A stretch of 64,000 bases of DNA, from assembly GCA_947495075.1 (NCBI GenBank), contig CANLXH010000002.1, positions 248,001 through 312,000 of the forward strand, read 5' to 3'. Source of the DNA: an uncultured Croceitalea sp. (GTDB taxonomy: Bacteria; Bacteroidota; Bacteroidia; Flavobacteriales; Flavobacteriaceae). Positions 36,168-44,443 of this stretch are shown piece after piece. Both the position numbers and the translations under genes were made by a program. Positions within the stretch are counted from its first letter, which is position 1. Every line of letters starts with the position of its first letter. The notes beneath the pieces are model-generated. The model saw only the letters and a list, made by a program, of their open reading frames with translations, made no database searches and was not told the origin of the DNA.

Positions 36168-36649
36168 GCATACAACAAGGTATATAAAAAATACGTCAAG
36201 CTGGTTGAACGAATTCAATTTCCTATAAATTAACTAATTTTCGTAACGGCTGAAAAACCGTCTTCCAAAAAAGACGTACTTTTCATACACAAACACGTTC
36301 GAGTCAATTCACCTGTGGTGAACTTTAATCTGCGCAACTACGTTGCAATACATCTTAAAGCAATCGACTCGAACTACAGCGCTAAACCAAATTACCCCAA
36401 CCACTATACCTTAAAGTCACCGCTAGGTGGGCTTCGAGCCAAAACAGACAAGAACGGCCGGCTAAAAGTAATTTGGTACTGTAATTTATACTCCCAATAA
36501 CGCAAAATCCAACAAGAATACGTCCGACTTCGCGGACTCCTTGACAAACAATGTTATCTGATTATTCGGAAGCCCGATTCAAATAACATTGTTGAAAGGA
36601 TTTTGCTATATTTCCGTAGAAATCACTGAACTGCGTTTAGCAGGTCGTT
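36168..36649. repeat. Cassette separator element 1 (all three modules, most diverged copy)
   Basis: This 525-bp non-coding gap holds three modules. Module i (36168-36299) has outer arms GTATATAAAAAATACGTC and GACGTACTTTTCATACAC and ends ACACG|TT. Module ii (36297-36374) is closed by GTTCGAGTC / GACTCGAAC and contains hairpins TTCACC-tgt-GGTGAA and GCAAC-tac-GTTGC. Module iii (36375-36649) is multibranched and ends GTTTAGCAGGTCG|TT. Compared with separators 2-5 many stems differ on both arms but still pair, for example AACAATGTTAT / ATAACATTGTT. The short open frame at 36315-36500 lies inside the repeat and is not credible. Confidence 0.8.
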
Positions 36650-36679
36650 GGCGGTCATTAAAAGAACAAGATAGGTCTC

Positions 36680-37249
36680 ATGAGAAAATTAAAATTACAA
36701 ATGCAAGTTTCCTTGGATGGGTTTAATTCAACAGGTCCGAATGACGAGCAAAAATGGGTGACCTGGGCATGGGATGAAATCAAACAATATGTCTTGGAAT
36801 TAGCGGACTCTGCCGATACTGAAATTATTGGCAGAAAATTAGCGGTTGACTATATCCCATATTGGCTTGACACCTTGACAAGACAAAATGACCCAATGTA
36901 TGAATTATCAAAAATCAAAGGTCGTCAACAGAAAGTCGTTTTTACTAAAACCCTTGAACAATCTGAGTGGGAAAACACAATACTTGCAAAAGGAAACTTG
37001 GTGAAGGAAGTAAACAAATTAAAAAATGAAAACGGTAAAGATATTATTGTTTACGGAGGTAGTTCATTCGTTTCTGCTTTGGTTAAGGAAAACTTAATAG
37101 ATGAATTTCATTTATTTGTTAATCCTGTTGTATTAGGAAAAGGTGTATCTATTTTTAACCGATTAAATAATTGGCAAAAACTAAAGTTACGGAAATCAAT
37201 TACCTGTGATAGTGGGATTGTAATTCAGCATTATGACCTAATAGAATAA
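36680..37249 (+). CDS. Dihydrofolate reductase-family protein (RibD C-terminal type)
   Basis: 189 residues, start MRKLKLQMQVSLDGF. The N-terminal strand and SLDGF motif, IIGRKLAVDY in place of the usual MGRxT, and the C-terminal IIVYGGSSFVSALVKENLIDEFHLFVNPVVLGKG are characteristic of the RibD C-terminal/dihydrofolate reductase-like family. It is an NADPH-dependent reductase of unknown substrate. Such genes are frequent cargo on mobile cassettes. The ATG is 31 bp after the separator boundary, so any promoter must lie in the separator. A 7TM-AraC gene follows 12 bp later. Confidence 0.85.
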   Translation: MRKLKLQMQVSLDGFNSTGPNDEQKWVTWAWDEIKQYVLELADSADTEIIGRKLAVDYIPYWLDTLTRQNDPMYELSKIKGRQQKVVFTKTLEQSEWENTILAKGNLVKEVNKLKNENGKDIIVYGGSSFVSALVKENLIDEFHLFVNPVVLGKGVSIFNRLNNWQKLKLRKSITCDSGIVIQHYDLIE

Positions 37250-37261
37250 AAACAAACTAAT

Positions 37262-38314
37262 TTGACTAATACAGAACTAATAAATGACATTGGAAAAATC
37301 ATTGTTTTTCTAATGATATTGTTATCAATATTCTTGATTACTGTAAAATCTACTAAAAAAGTATCAAACAACTTATTTGCAATATTTCTTTTAGTTACCG
37401 CCTTTGATTTTATTGGTATGTTTTTAGAAATTTCTAATAACACCCTAAATAGTTTAAAAATAGCTTCCGTATTACTTCAAATGCCTTTGTACTACTTGTA
37501 TGTACAATCAGTTTGTTATTTTAATTTTAAACTAGAAAGAAAACATTTTTTACATGCCATTTTATTTTTAGTTGTATTTATACTTTTATTTAGCACGAAT
37601 ATTTCTGATAGGAGCTATATTATTTTTCAAACACTATCTAAAGTGCAATACTATTGTTATATAATCGCTGTATTTTTCACGCTGATTCAATTTAAAAAAT
37701 TGTATCAAGAAAATTATGCAGCCAACCATAAAAACACCTACAAATGGCTGTTGCAAATTACCATCCTATTTCTAATTGGCAATTGTTTTGTATTGTTCAG
37801 GTCTTTTATTACCTCTGAAAACAATAGTAATCTTCTTGCCAACATAAACTTGCTCATAAGTGTTTTTGCCTTATTTGTTATTTGTTGGTTTGTTTTAAAA
37901 GCATTGTATCAACCAAAATTATTTTTAGGGGTTGATAAAAATTTAACTACGCTTAAAACGATTCAAAAATCGACTACAGAAACGGAACAAGCCTTACAAT
38001 TACTTTCCGAATATATGAATACTGAAAAGCCTTATTTGAATCCCGAACTTAATTTACAAAAATTAGCAATTAGTTTAAATCTTCCTGAAAAACAACTTTC
38101 ACAACTAATCAATAAGCATATTGGAAAACATTTTTTTGATTATGTTAATGAGTATAGAATCAATGATGCTAAAACGTTATTAAAAGAAAAAACCGACTTA
38201 ACAGTTTTAGAAATACTTTACCAAATAGGTTTTAATTCAAAATCATCCTTTTATACGGCTTTTAAAAAAGAAACTCTTCAAACACCATTAGCTTACAGAA
38301 AATCAACAATATAG
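37262..38314 (+). CDS. Membrane-anchored AraC-family regulator (multi-TM N-terminus)
   Basis: 350 residues from a TTG start. About seven membrane helices occupy residues 10-220. A cytoplasmic linker and a C-terminal AraC HTH domain follow (about 245-350), with the second helix pair visible as LTVLEILYQIGFNSKSSFYTAFKKETLQTPLAYRK. This layout is common in Bacteroidota, and it would regulate from the membrane. It is 12 bp after the reductase gene and before a serine hydrolase, all in one cassette-like unit. Local control of those genes is likely but unproven. Confidence 0.85.
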   Translation: MTNTELINDIGKIIVFLMILLSIFLITVKSTKKVSNNLFAIFLLVTAFDFIGMFLEISNNTLNSLKIASVLLQMPLYYLYVQSVCYFNFKLERKHFLHAILFLVVFILLFSTNISDRSYIIFQTLSKVQYYCYIIAVFFTLIQFKKLYQENYAANHKNTYKWLLQITILFLIGNCFVLFRSFITSENNSNLLANINLLISVFALFVICWFVLKALYQPKLFLGVDKNLTTLKTIQKSTTETEQALQLLSEYMNTEKPYLNPELNLQKLAISLNLPEKQLSQLINKHIGKHFFDYVNEYRINDAKTLLKEKTDLTVLEILYQIGFNSKSSFYTAFKKETLQTPLAYRKSTI

Positions 38315-38430
38315 GGTGGTTCGATTTAAAGTCGGACACATTTTTTTCTATAAAATCAGTTCGATTTCCGATAGTCAAACTCTTTACTTGGCTTTATGTT
38401 TCACTTTTGTCCTGAACAAAAAATAATCAA

Positions 38431-40059
38431 ATGAAACATCAAATCTTTATTATCTCACTTATCGTCTTTCAATCTATAGCTGTTTTAGGTCAGACAAACA
38501 TTATTGAACAGCAATCATATGCAAAAGTTGATTCATTATTCAAGGCTCACTCTACACCCAATAAAACTGGTTCAGCATTTGCCATCATTAAAAATGGCAG
38601 AACCACCTATAAAAAAGCCATAGGATTAGCCAATGTTGAATATGACATTCCTATAACAGACTCTACTGTATTTAATATCGCTTCCATATCTAAACAATTT
38701 ACAACCTACCTAACTCTGCTTCTAGAACAAGAAGGCAAACTCTCATTTAATGATGATATCCGAACATATTTACAAGAACTAAAACACTTACCAAATAAAA
38801 TAACGATTAAACAACTTGCAAATCACACACACGGACTATCTAACCCAGATGAATTGGCTCAACTAAAAGGTCTTAAAACAATGAGTCATCAAGAAGTTGT
38901 GAAAATGTTATTAAACATTAAACATGTAAACTTTAAAGCAGGAGAAAAATACGAATACAACAATACTGGATACATATTACTTTCAGAAATTATTGAACGA
39001 GTTGGACAAAAACCATTTAAGGAACAACTACAAGAAAAAATATTCATTCCATTGGGTATGAAAGACACGAAAGCAGTTGATAATAACGATTTAGTTGTTA
39101 AAAATAAAGCATATTCGTACAATTTAGATAATGATATTTATATAAGCAATCCTGTAAAACTTGCAACTATAGGTTCTTCAGGAATTTATACTACAATAAA
39201 TGATTTAACTTTATGGGCAAAAAATTATCAAAACCCCGTTATTGGTAATAGCGGTTTTTATAAAAAAATGCAAACTACTACCATTCTTAATTCTGGAAAA
39301 GAAATAAAATATGGATTAGGTTTACAGTTTGATAATTACAAAGGGATTGATGTCATTTTTCATGGTGGCGGAACAGCAAGTTACCGCTCATATATTCTGC
39401 ATGCACCAAAGCAGAAGTTGTCTATCATTTTTCTATCTAACGCCAATAACTTTTCAGGTCTTGATGTTGTTTATCAGTCAATCGACTTGCTTTTAAATGA
39501 TGATATAAAAACTAAAACGCCAGCAAAAATGGCTGTCAGCAATGAACAATTAAAAAAATACTCAGGAACATACGAGTTTCAACCAGGTGTTTACTACAAC
39601 ATTATAGCAAAGAAAGACACGTTGTATTTTCAGTCTTTCGGAACAAAAGCCCTGAATCCATTACCATATTTGCATGGAAGCACTTTTGATTTTCCTTACA
39701 TTCCACACACAACGTTTGTCTTTTATGACGATAAGTTTAATTTCGAAATTGCAGATTTTACATATGAATGCTTTAAAACTAATATACAACAACCTAATTC
39801 AGATGAAATAGATTTAGCTGATTTTACTGGAGTTTTCAGAAATAAAGAACATAATATTATTTATGACTTAGTTATAGTAGAAAATAAACTTCACCTTAAG
39901 CGTACCTTTAGTAATTCTATAGTTTTAAGCCCTCTTACTTTAGAAAGTTTTTATTCACCAGAATTAGGAAAACTAAATTTTACTTACGACTCTAACGGAA
40001 AGATTAAAGGGTTTAAACTATCAGGACAAAATTTTAAGAATATAGTCTTTGAAAAATAA
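38431..40059 (+). CDS. Serine hydrolase, class C beta-lactamase family, with C-terminal lipocalin-like extension
   Basis: 542 residues with a signal peptide (about 1-20, ending AVLGQ). Catalytic motifs: SISK (in FNIASISKQFTTYL), YNN (in YEYNNTGYILLSE), and HGG (in IFHGGGTASYRS). After the catalytic domain (to about 350) comes a ~190-residue beta-rich extension starting at LKKYSGTYEF, usual in this peptidase family. It is exported and probably acts on peptides or esters in the periplasm. It is a distant paralogue of the hydrolase at 35069-36154. The stop codon is 8 bp before the separator terminus. Confidence 0.88.
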   Translation: MKHQIFIISLIVFQSIAVLGQTNIIEQQSYAKVDSLFKAHSTPNKTGSAFAIIKNGRTTYKKAIGLANVEYDIPITDSTVFNIASISKQFTTYLTLLLEQEGKLSFNDDIRTYLQELKHLPNKITIKQLANHTHGLSNPDELAQLKGLKTMSHQEVVKMLLNIKHVNFKAGEKYEYNNTGYILLSEIIERVGQKPFKEQLQEKIFIPLGMKDTKAVDNNDLVVKNKAYSYNLDNDIYISNPVKLATIGSSGIYTTINDLTLWAKNYQNPVIGNSGFYKKMQTTTILNSGKEIKYGLGLQFDNYKGIDVIFHGGGTASYRSYILHAPKQKLSIIFLSNANNFSGLDVVYQSIDLLLNDDIKTKTPAKMAVSNEQLKKYSGTYEFQPGVYYNIIAKKDTLYFQSFGTKALNPLPYLHGSTFDFPYIPHTTFVFYDDKFNFEIADFTYECFKTNIQQPNSDEIDLADFTGVFRNKEHNIIYDLVIVENKLHLKRTFSNSIVLSPLTLESFYSPELGKLNFTYDSNGKIKGFKLSGQNFKNIVFEK

Positions 40060-40066
40060 TACTGTT

Positions 40067-40543
40067 GCCAACACCGTATATAAAAAATAGCAGAAATGAG
40101 CAAAACTTAAAGTTTAGTTCATTTCTGCTATCTTTGATTTTAAACTGAAAATTGACACATGTAAATCTGCTACTTTTCATATACAAATACGTTGTAGCAC
40201 ATTCAGCTGAAGCTGACTTTAGATGCTACGTGCTGCGCACTCCCGCACCAAAAGAAATGTGCTCTAACGACCTACTAAACCAAATTGCTAAGTACATTAT
40301 TGCTACAAACAGCTCTCAGCTGTCCGCTCAAGCGGCTAACGTGCAATGACATAAGCTAAAAGCAATTTGGTATGGCAATTTATACTCCCAATAACGCAAA
40401 ATCCAACAAGGGAACGTCCGCTATCGCGGACTCCTCGATGAACAATGACATGTGATAACACGGAAGCCCGATTCACATATCATTGTTGATAGGATTTTAC
40501 TATATTTCCGTAAAAATCATCGAACTGCGTTTAGCAGGTCGTT
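40067..40543. repeat. Cassette separator element 2 (all three modules)
   Basis: This element fills most of the 615-bp gap. Module i (40067-40192) begins GCCAACACCGTATATA and its arms GTATATAAAAAATAGCAG / CTGCTACTTTTCATATAC enclose a further 13-bp hairpin (ATAGCAGAAATGA / TCATTTCTGCTAT). Module ii (40191-40268) is closed by AGCACAT / ATGTGCT with inner hairpins TCAGC-tgaa-GCTGA and GTGC-tgc-GCAC. Module iii (40266-40543) ends GTTTAGCAGGTCG|TT. One outer-stem position is mismatched (CCTACTAAAC). The small open frame at 40152-40349 is within the repeat and is not a gene. 40544-40638 is AT-rich leader of the next gene. Confidence 0.85.
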
Positions 40544-40638
40544 GGCAATAATATAGGTGGGAATATCTTACTCTAATTCATATATATAACGCCATCTCCA
40601 ACTATTAAACATAAATTTTGTTATTAATATTTTTTTAG

Positions 40639-40669
40639 TAGGTTTGCAACTGTAATATTTAAAATTACA
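40639..40669 (+). promoter_or_regulatory. Promoter -7 box and palindromic operator of the Rrf2-family gene
   Basis: TAGGTTTG (40639-40646) fits TAnnTTTG. The palindrome TGTAATATTTAAAATTACA (40651-40669) starts 4 bp after it, over the expected transcription start, and ends 5 bp before the GTG. A near-identical 19-bp site precedes the hydrolase gene. Autoregulation by the encoded Rrf2 protein is inferred from position. Confidence 0.65.
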
Positions 40670-40674
40670 TATAA

Positions 40675-41085
40675 GTGGTCAAAAGTAAATTTTCTGCCTC
40701 ATTACACATTATGACTCTACTCGCCCTGTATACAGAAGGATGGCGGACGTCTACAAAAATTGCTGGAAGTATTAATATTAACCCTGTCTTAGTAAGACAA
40801 GAACTTAGAAAATTAAAAGATGCTGGACTAGTGGAGAGCAAAGAAGGAAAATATGGAGGTGTACGTTTAGCAAAAAGTGCAAAAAACATTCTTTTATCAG
40901 ACATATTTGAGGTGGTCAAAGAAAATAATCATTTACTTGATTATAGAAGTGATTCACCTAGTAAAAGTTGTAGGGTTGGAAATCAAATTAATTCAGTACT
41001 TGATAGCTTATATAGTGAAATTGATATCGCAGTCATTGAAAAACTTCAAGATACAACGCTCGAATCATTCAAAAATAAATTCTAA
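40675..41085 (+). CDS. Rrf2-family transcriptional regulator
   Basis: 136 residues from a GTG start. A winged-helix domain covers about 5-85 (ASLHIMTLLALYTEG, then SININPVLVRQELRKLKDAGLVESKEGKYGGVRLAKSA), with the G(K)YGG wing and following LA pattern typical of Rrf2. Only one Cys (in SKSCRVG, about 100) is present, so it cannot bind an Fe-S cluster as IscR or NsrR do. It resembles the YwnA/HypR branch, in which redox or electrophile sensing by a single Cys is a possibility. Its operator and a second copy frame this small operon. Confidence 0.85.
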   Translation: MVKSKFSASLHIMTLLALYTEGWRTSTKIAGSININPVLVRQELRKLKDAGLVESKEGKYGGVRLAKSAKNILLSDIFEVVKENNHLLDYRSDSPSKSCRVGNQINSVLDSLYSEIDIAVIEKLQDTTLESFKNKF

Positions 41086-41103
41086 AAAAAATTTAAATTT
41101 AAC

Positions 41104-41122
41104 TGTAACTTTTATTATTACA
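41104..41122 (+). promoter_or_regulatory. Second copy of the Rrf2-type operator, before the alpha/beta-hydrolase gene
   Basis: TGTAACTTTTATTATTACA has the same 19-bp length and the same TGTAA...TTACA arms as the site at 40651-40669. It ends 2 bp before the hydrolase ATG, between the regulator and its likely target. Confidence 0.55.
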
Positions 41123-41124
41123 TT

Positions 41125-41970
41125 ATGAAAAATAAAACAATAAAAATTAATGATTTTGACCTCTTCTATAGAGAAGCTGGTAACCCAGAAAATGAAACAA
41201 TTCTTTTATTACACGGATTTCCATCTTCATCTCATATGTACAGAGATATCATTAATGAATTATCTGATATGTATCATCTTATAGCACCTGATTATATTGG
41301 TTTTGGTCTAAGTGATATGCCCTTGGTTTCTGAGTTTGATTATACATTTGAAAACATCACTAAATACATCTCTGATTTCATAGCAGCTCTTAAGCTTAGC
41401 TCCTTTTATTTACTGATGCAAGATTATGGAGGTCCTATAGGGTTTAGAATAGCTACTGCTTACCCAAATTATATCAAAGGCTTAATCATACAAAACGCTA
41501 ATGCATATATGGAAGGTATGGGCGAATGGGGAATGAAAATAGGCTTATTCAAGAAAAATAATGATATGAAAGGATTACTAGAATTTAAGGATTACTTAAT
41601 TTCTTTAGAAGGCCTTAAAGATCAATATCTGAATGAAGCTTCTAATCCTCAAAAAATTGAGCCTATATCTTATTTAACAGATAATGCATTTTTAAACAGA
41701 ATAAATGCCAAAGAAATTCAAACGGCTTTATTTTCAGACTACGGTAATAATTTCCCTAAATACCCTGATTGGCAAGAGTATTTTAGAAATCATCAACCAA
41801 AAACTTTAGTGCTTTGGGGCAAGAATGACAGATACTTTAGTCAGGAAGGAGCTAAAGCATACAGCAAGGATTTACAAAATATTGAAACACATTTCTTTGA
41901 AGGAGGACATTTCATGCTCGAAGAATACGCTAAAGAGTCATCAAAATTAATTACAAATTTCATAAACTAA
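41125..41970 (+). CDS. Alpha/beta-fold hydrolase with Asp nucleophile (dehalogenase/epoxide hydrolase type)
   Basis: 281 residues, cytoplasmic (no signal peptide). Motifs in order: oxyanion-hole HGFPSSS (about 32-38); nucleophile elbow QDYGGP (about 106-111), where Asp replaces the usual Ser of GxSxG; acid region LVLWGKNDRYF; catalytic His in EGGHFMLEE. The Asp nucleophile favours haloalkane dehalogenase- or epoxide hydrolase-like chemistry over ester hydrolysis; the actual substrate is unknown. It follows the Rrf2 gene and precedes a DoxX-like gene 6 bp downstream. This suggests a small stress- or xenobiotic-responsive operon. Confidence 0.85.
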   Translation: MKNKTIKINDFDLFYREAGNPENETILLLHGFPSSSHMYRDIINELSDMYHLIAPDYIGFGLSDMPLVSEFDYTFENITKYISDFIAALKLSSFYLLMQDYGGPIGFRIATAYPNYIKGLIIQNANAYMEGMGEWGMKIGLFKKNNDMKGLLEFKDYLISLEGLKDQYLNEASNPQKIEPISYLTDNAFLNRINAKEIQTALFSDYGNNFPKYPDWQEYFRNHQPKTLVLWGKNDRYFSQEGAKAYSKDLQNIETHFFEGGHFMLEEYAKESSKLITNFIN

Positions 41971-41976
41971 ATAATC

Positions 41977-42357
41977 ATGAAAAAAAATAAACTAATCTAT
42001 TGGATAGCAACAGGTTTAATGAGTGCAATTTTCTTATTCTCAGCAAGCATGTACTTGCTTAATTATGAACGAGTAAGTGGCTTTTTTGTGAATTTAGGAT
42101 TTCCTACATGGCTTATTTATCCTTTAGCTATTCTTAAAATTTTAGGCATTGTAGCTCTACTTAGTAAAAAATATACCTTCTTGAAAGAATTGGCTTATGC
42201 TGGCTTTCTATTTGATGCCATACTAGCTTTAGTAGCGCACTTAATGGTTAGTGATGGAGAACAGATGGGAGCGATACTTGCCATCATTTTCATTACCGTT
42301 TCATGGATATATGATCGCAAAATTTTCGGCCAATTTCACCAAATACTTAACACTTAA
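41977..42357 (+). CDS. DoxX-like small membrane protein
   Basis: 126 residues with four membrane helices (about 8-28, 45-65, 72-92, 98-116), and VNLGFPTWLIYPLAILKILGIVALL as the recognisable DoxX-like core. The family is linked to redox and electrophile handling in some bacteria, but its activity here is unknown. A paralogue of similar length (GFPTYLIIPLMSAKILGLVAIW) occurs in another unit at 46155-46523. The gene is 6 bp after the hydrolase gene and closes the unit. Confidence 0.8.
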   Translation: MKKNKLIYWIATGLMSAIFLFSASMYLLNYERVSGFFVNLGFPTWLIYPLAILKILGIVALLSKKYTFLKELAYAGFLFDAILALVAHLMVSDGEQMGAILAIIFITVSWIYDRKIFGQFHQILNT

Positions 42358-42431
42358 AAAGCATGAAATGACAAGAGACGTTATTTTCTCTAAGTCTTTA
42401 ACGTAATCTTTATACAGTTTGAATAAAAAAA

Positions 42432-42914
42432 CTGGCCACAACAATGTGTATAATTCATTGCTAGTTATAGCTTACTTACGAAAGCCCTCGCGGACTTTCT
42501 ATCTATGCTTTATTTGCTAACTTTAATGCTTATACACGCAACAAAATCATACACGAGACCGTTAGAGCACATTCAGCTGAAGCTGACTTTTTTTGCTACG
42601 TGCTACGCACTCCCGCCCAAAAAGATATGTGCTCTAACGACCTGCTAAACCAAATTGCTAAGTACATTATTGCTACAAACAGCTCTCAGCTGTCCGCTCA
42701 AGCGGCTAACGTGCAATAACATAAGCTAAAACTCAATTTGGCCCGATAATTTATACTCCCAATAACGCAAAATCCAACAAGGGAACGTCCGCTATCGCGG
42801 ACTCCTTGGCGAACAATGACATGTGATAACACCAAAGCACGATTCACATATCATTGTTGATAGGATTTTACTATATTTCCGTAAAAATCATCGAACTGCG
42901 TTTAGCAGGTCGTT
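42432..42914. repeat. Cassette separator element 3 (all three modules)
   Basis: The 567-bp gap starts with about 75 bp of AT-rich sequence. Module i (about 42436-42562) runs from CACAACAATGTGTATAA to TTATACACGCAAC and then ATACACGAGACCG|TT. Module ii (42561-42638) is closed perfectly by GTTAGAGCACAT / ATGTGCTCTAAC. Module iii (42636-42914, 279 nt) is closed by AACGACCTGCTAAAC / GTTTAGCAGGTCGTT. Module iii is almost identical to those of separators 4 and 5. The complementarity of this unit's ends (GTTGGC against GGCCACAAC) is imperfect, the weakest of the set. Confidence 0.85.
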
Positions 42915-42924
42915 GTAATTAATT

Positions 42925-43320
42925 TTGAAAAAAGAGAGCTTAGAGGATTTTCTAGTAAAACTGACCAACAAAGAGCTTGCGTTCTTCTTCCAATTTCGTC
43001 GGACCGAATTCATGCCCGAATCTCAGAATAAAATTCACTCGGAACTTAAAAGCAGAAATTTGACGGAGTTAAAAATTGCGGAGTTAACTAAGCCAATCGG
43101 AAAAACGGAATTGGAAAATTGTCCCCGATGTGGTTCTCAAATATTTCAAGAAATAAAAGAAACCGAATTACGCTCGACCAAATATGGCGGATATGAAGTA
43201 GAAATTAATTCGTGGAAATGTAGAATCTGTGGATACAATTCGCGAATTGACAAACCAATAAATTGGAAAATACGATTGGACAGGTTTCTCGGAAAATACT
43301 CATGGACTAAACTTAAATAA
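42925..43320 (+). CDS. Small zinc-ribbon protein of unknown function
   Basis: 131 residues from a TTG start 13 bp after the unit boundary. The C-terminal half holds two CxxC knuckles (CPRCGSQ and CRICGYNS) about 32 residues apart, a zinc ribbon. The N-terminal half is charged and helical (LEDFLVKLTNKELAFFFQFRRTEF). I do not recognise a family. The gene fills its unit almost completely: the stop is 5 bp before the terminal repeat. This is the classic proportion of a single-gene integron cassette, and the gene has no room for its own promoter. Its codon use is somewhat richer in G/C (CGG, GCG, CCG) than that of nearby genes, a hint of foreign origin. Confidence 0.75.
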   Translation: MKKESLEDFLVKLTNKELAFFFQFRRTEFMPESQNKIHSELKSRNLTELKIAELTKPIGKTELENCPRCGSQIFQEIKETELRSTKYGGYEVEINSWKCRICGYNSRIDKPINWKIRLDRFLGKYSWTKLK

Positions 43321-43325
43321 AAAAC

Positions 43326-43662
43326 TAATTACAACAATGGCTATAATTCAGCTTTACTTATGAACCAAAAAGATATGTGCTCTAACGACCTGCTAAACCA
43401 AATTGTTAAGTACATTATTGCTACAAACAGCTATCAGCTCTCCGCTCAAGCGGCAAACGTGTAATAACATAAGCTAAAACTCAATTTGGCTCAATAATTT
43501 ATACTCCCAATAACGCAAAATCCAACAAGGGAACGTCCGCTATCGCGGACTTCTTGATGAACAATGTTATCTGATTATTCGGAAGCCCGATTCACATATC
43601 ATTGTTGATAGGATTTTACTATATTTCCGTAGAAATCACCGAACTGCGTTTAGCAGGTCGTT
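43326..43662. repeat. Cassette separator element 4 (modules i and ii truncated, module iii complete)
   Basis: The element begins TAATTACAACAATGGCTATAATTCAGC, a short remnant of module i, then jumps to the right arm of module ii (ATGTGCTCTAAC, 43375-43386). It continues with a complete 279-nt module iii (43384-43662) closed by AACGACCTGCTAAAC / GTTTAGCAGGTCGTT. The left arm of module ii and its hairpins are gone, apparently by internal deletion. TAATTACAAC (43326-43335) is the exact complement of the start of the unit at 42912-42921. Confidence 0.85.
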
Positions 43663-43680
43663 ACCATACATTCGAAAAAG

Positions 43681-44439
43681 ATGCGATTAAAATTATTAAT
43701 AACAATCTTTATTTCCATAATTTATGTAAAAAGCTTTGCACAAAGAAGTGGAGAGCTGTATAATACAATTTCAAAACTTGACAGTATCTTTTTTGCAGCA
43801 CTTAATGAATGTGATCTTAAAAAGTATGAATCTTTTTTAGCCTTTGACTATGAGTTTTATCACGATAAACAAGGCCTAACTGTTTCCAAAGGAAAAGAAA
43901 TGGAGTCAATGAGCTTGTTTTGTGGCGAGCAACGAGAAAGACAACAAATTAAAAGGGTACTCATCAACGAGAGTCTTGAAGTATACCCTATTACAAATTA
44001 CGGAGCCCTTGAAACCGGAGAGCACATTTTTTATCTCGTAATAGATGGGAACACAAGTAAACCTGTATCAAAAGCCAAATTCACAAGTATATGGAGGTTT
44101 GACAATAACGAATGGAAGCTTGCAAGAACAATAAGCTATAATCACATTCCGTATGGAAAAATTCAGCTTGACGATAAGATTCTGGAATTATACGAAGGGA
44201 ATTATAATGCTGCAGATAGAATGGTCAATATAAAGCAAGAGGGCAAAACTCTTAAAATGACTGACTTGGTAGATGATAAGGAAGTGTGGAGTGCTGAAAT
44301 GCTTGCGGAAACCGAAAATACATTCTATTTGAATCAGAATAATATTCAAATCGAGTTCATACAAAAAATGGGGAAAGTTGAGAAATTGGTTGTTTACGAA
44401 AATGGAAAATTAGTTGAGCAAGCAATAAAGGAAAAATAA
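43681..44439 (+). CDS. Exported SnoaL/DUF4440-like protein
   Basis: 252 residues with a signal peptide (about 1-20, ending VKSFAQ). Residues about 28-150 resemble an NTF2-fold SnoaL/DUF4440 domain (LDSIFFAALNECDLKKYESFLAFDYEFYHDKQGL, and SKAKFTSIWRFDNNEWKLARTISYNH). A ~90-residue beta-rich tail follows (LDDKILELYEGNYNAADRMVNI). No catalytic motif is evident. It is the only gene in its unit, starting 20 bp after the boundary and stopping 4 bp before the terminal repeat. Confidence 0.75.
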   Translation: MRLKLLITIFISIIYVKSFAQRSGELYNTISKLDSIFFAALNECDLKKYESFLAFDYEFYHDKQGLTVSKGKEMESMSLFCGEQRERQQIKRVLINESLEVYPITNYGALETGEHIFYLVIDGNTSKPVSKAKFTSIWRFDNNEWKLARTISYNHIPYGKIQLDDKILELYEGNYNAADRMVNIKQEGKTLKMTDLVDDKEVWSAEMLAETENTFYLNQNNIQIEFIQKMGKVEKLVVYENGKLVEQAIKEK

Positions 44440-44443
44440 AAAC

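Noticed and set aside
36315-36500. 61-codon open frame between the first serine hydrolase and the RibD-type reductase
   Set aside because: It lies wholly inside separator element 1, spanning modules ii and iii, and is not preserved in the other copies.
36375-36649. Group II intron explanation for module iii
   Set aside because: There is no GUGYG-type 5' end, no recognisable domain V and no reverse transcriptase gene.
40152-40349. 65-codon open frame in separator element 2
   Set aside because: Part of the repeated structured element; frame not conserved between copies and no family resemblance.
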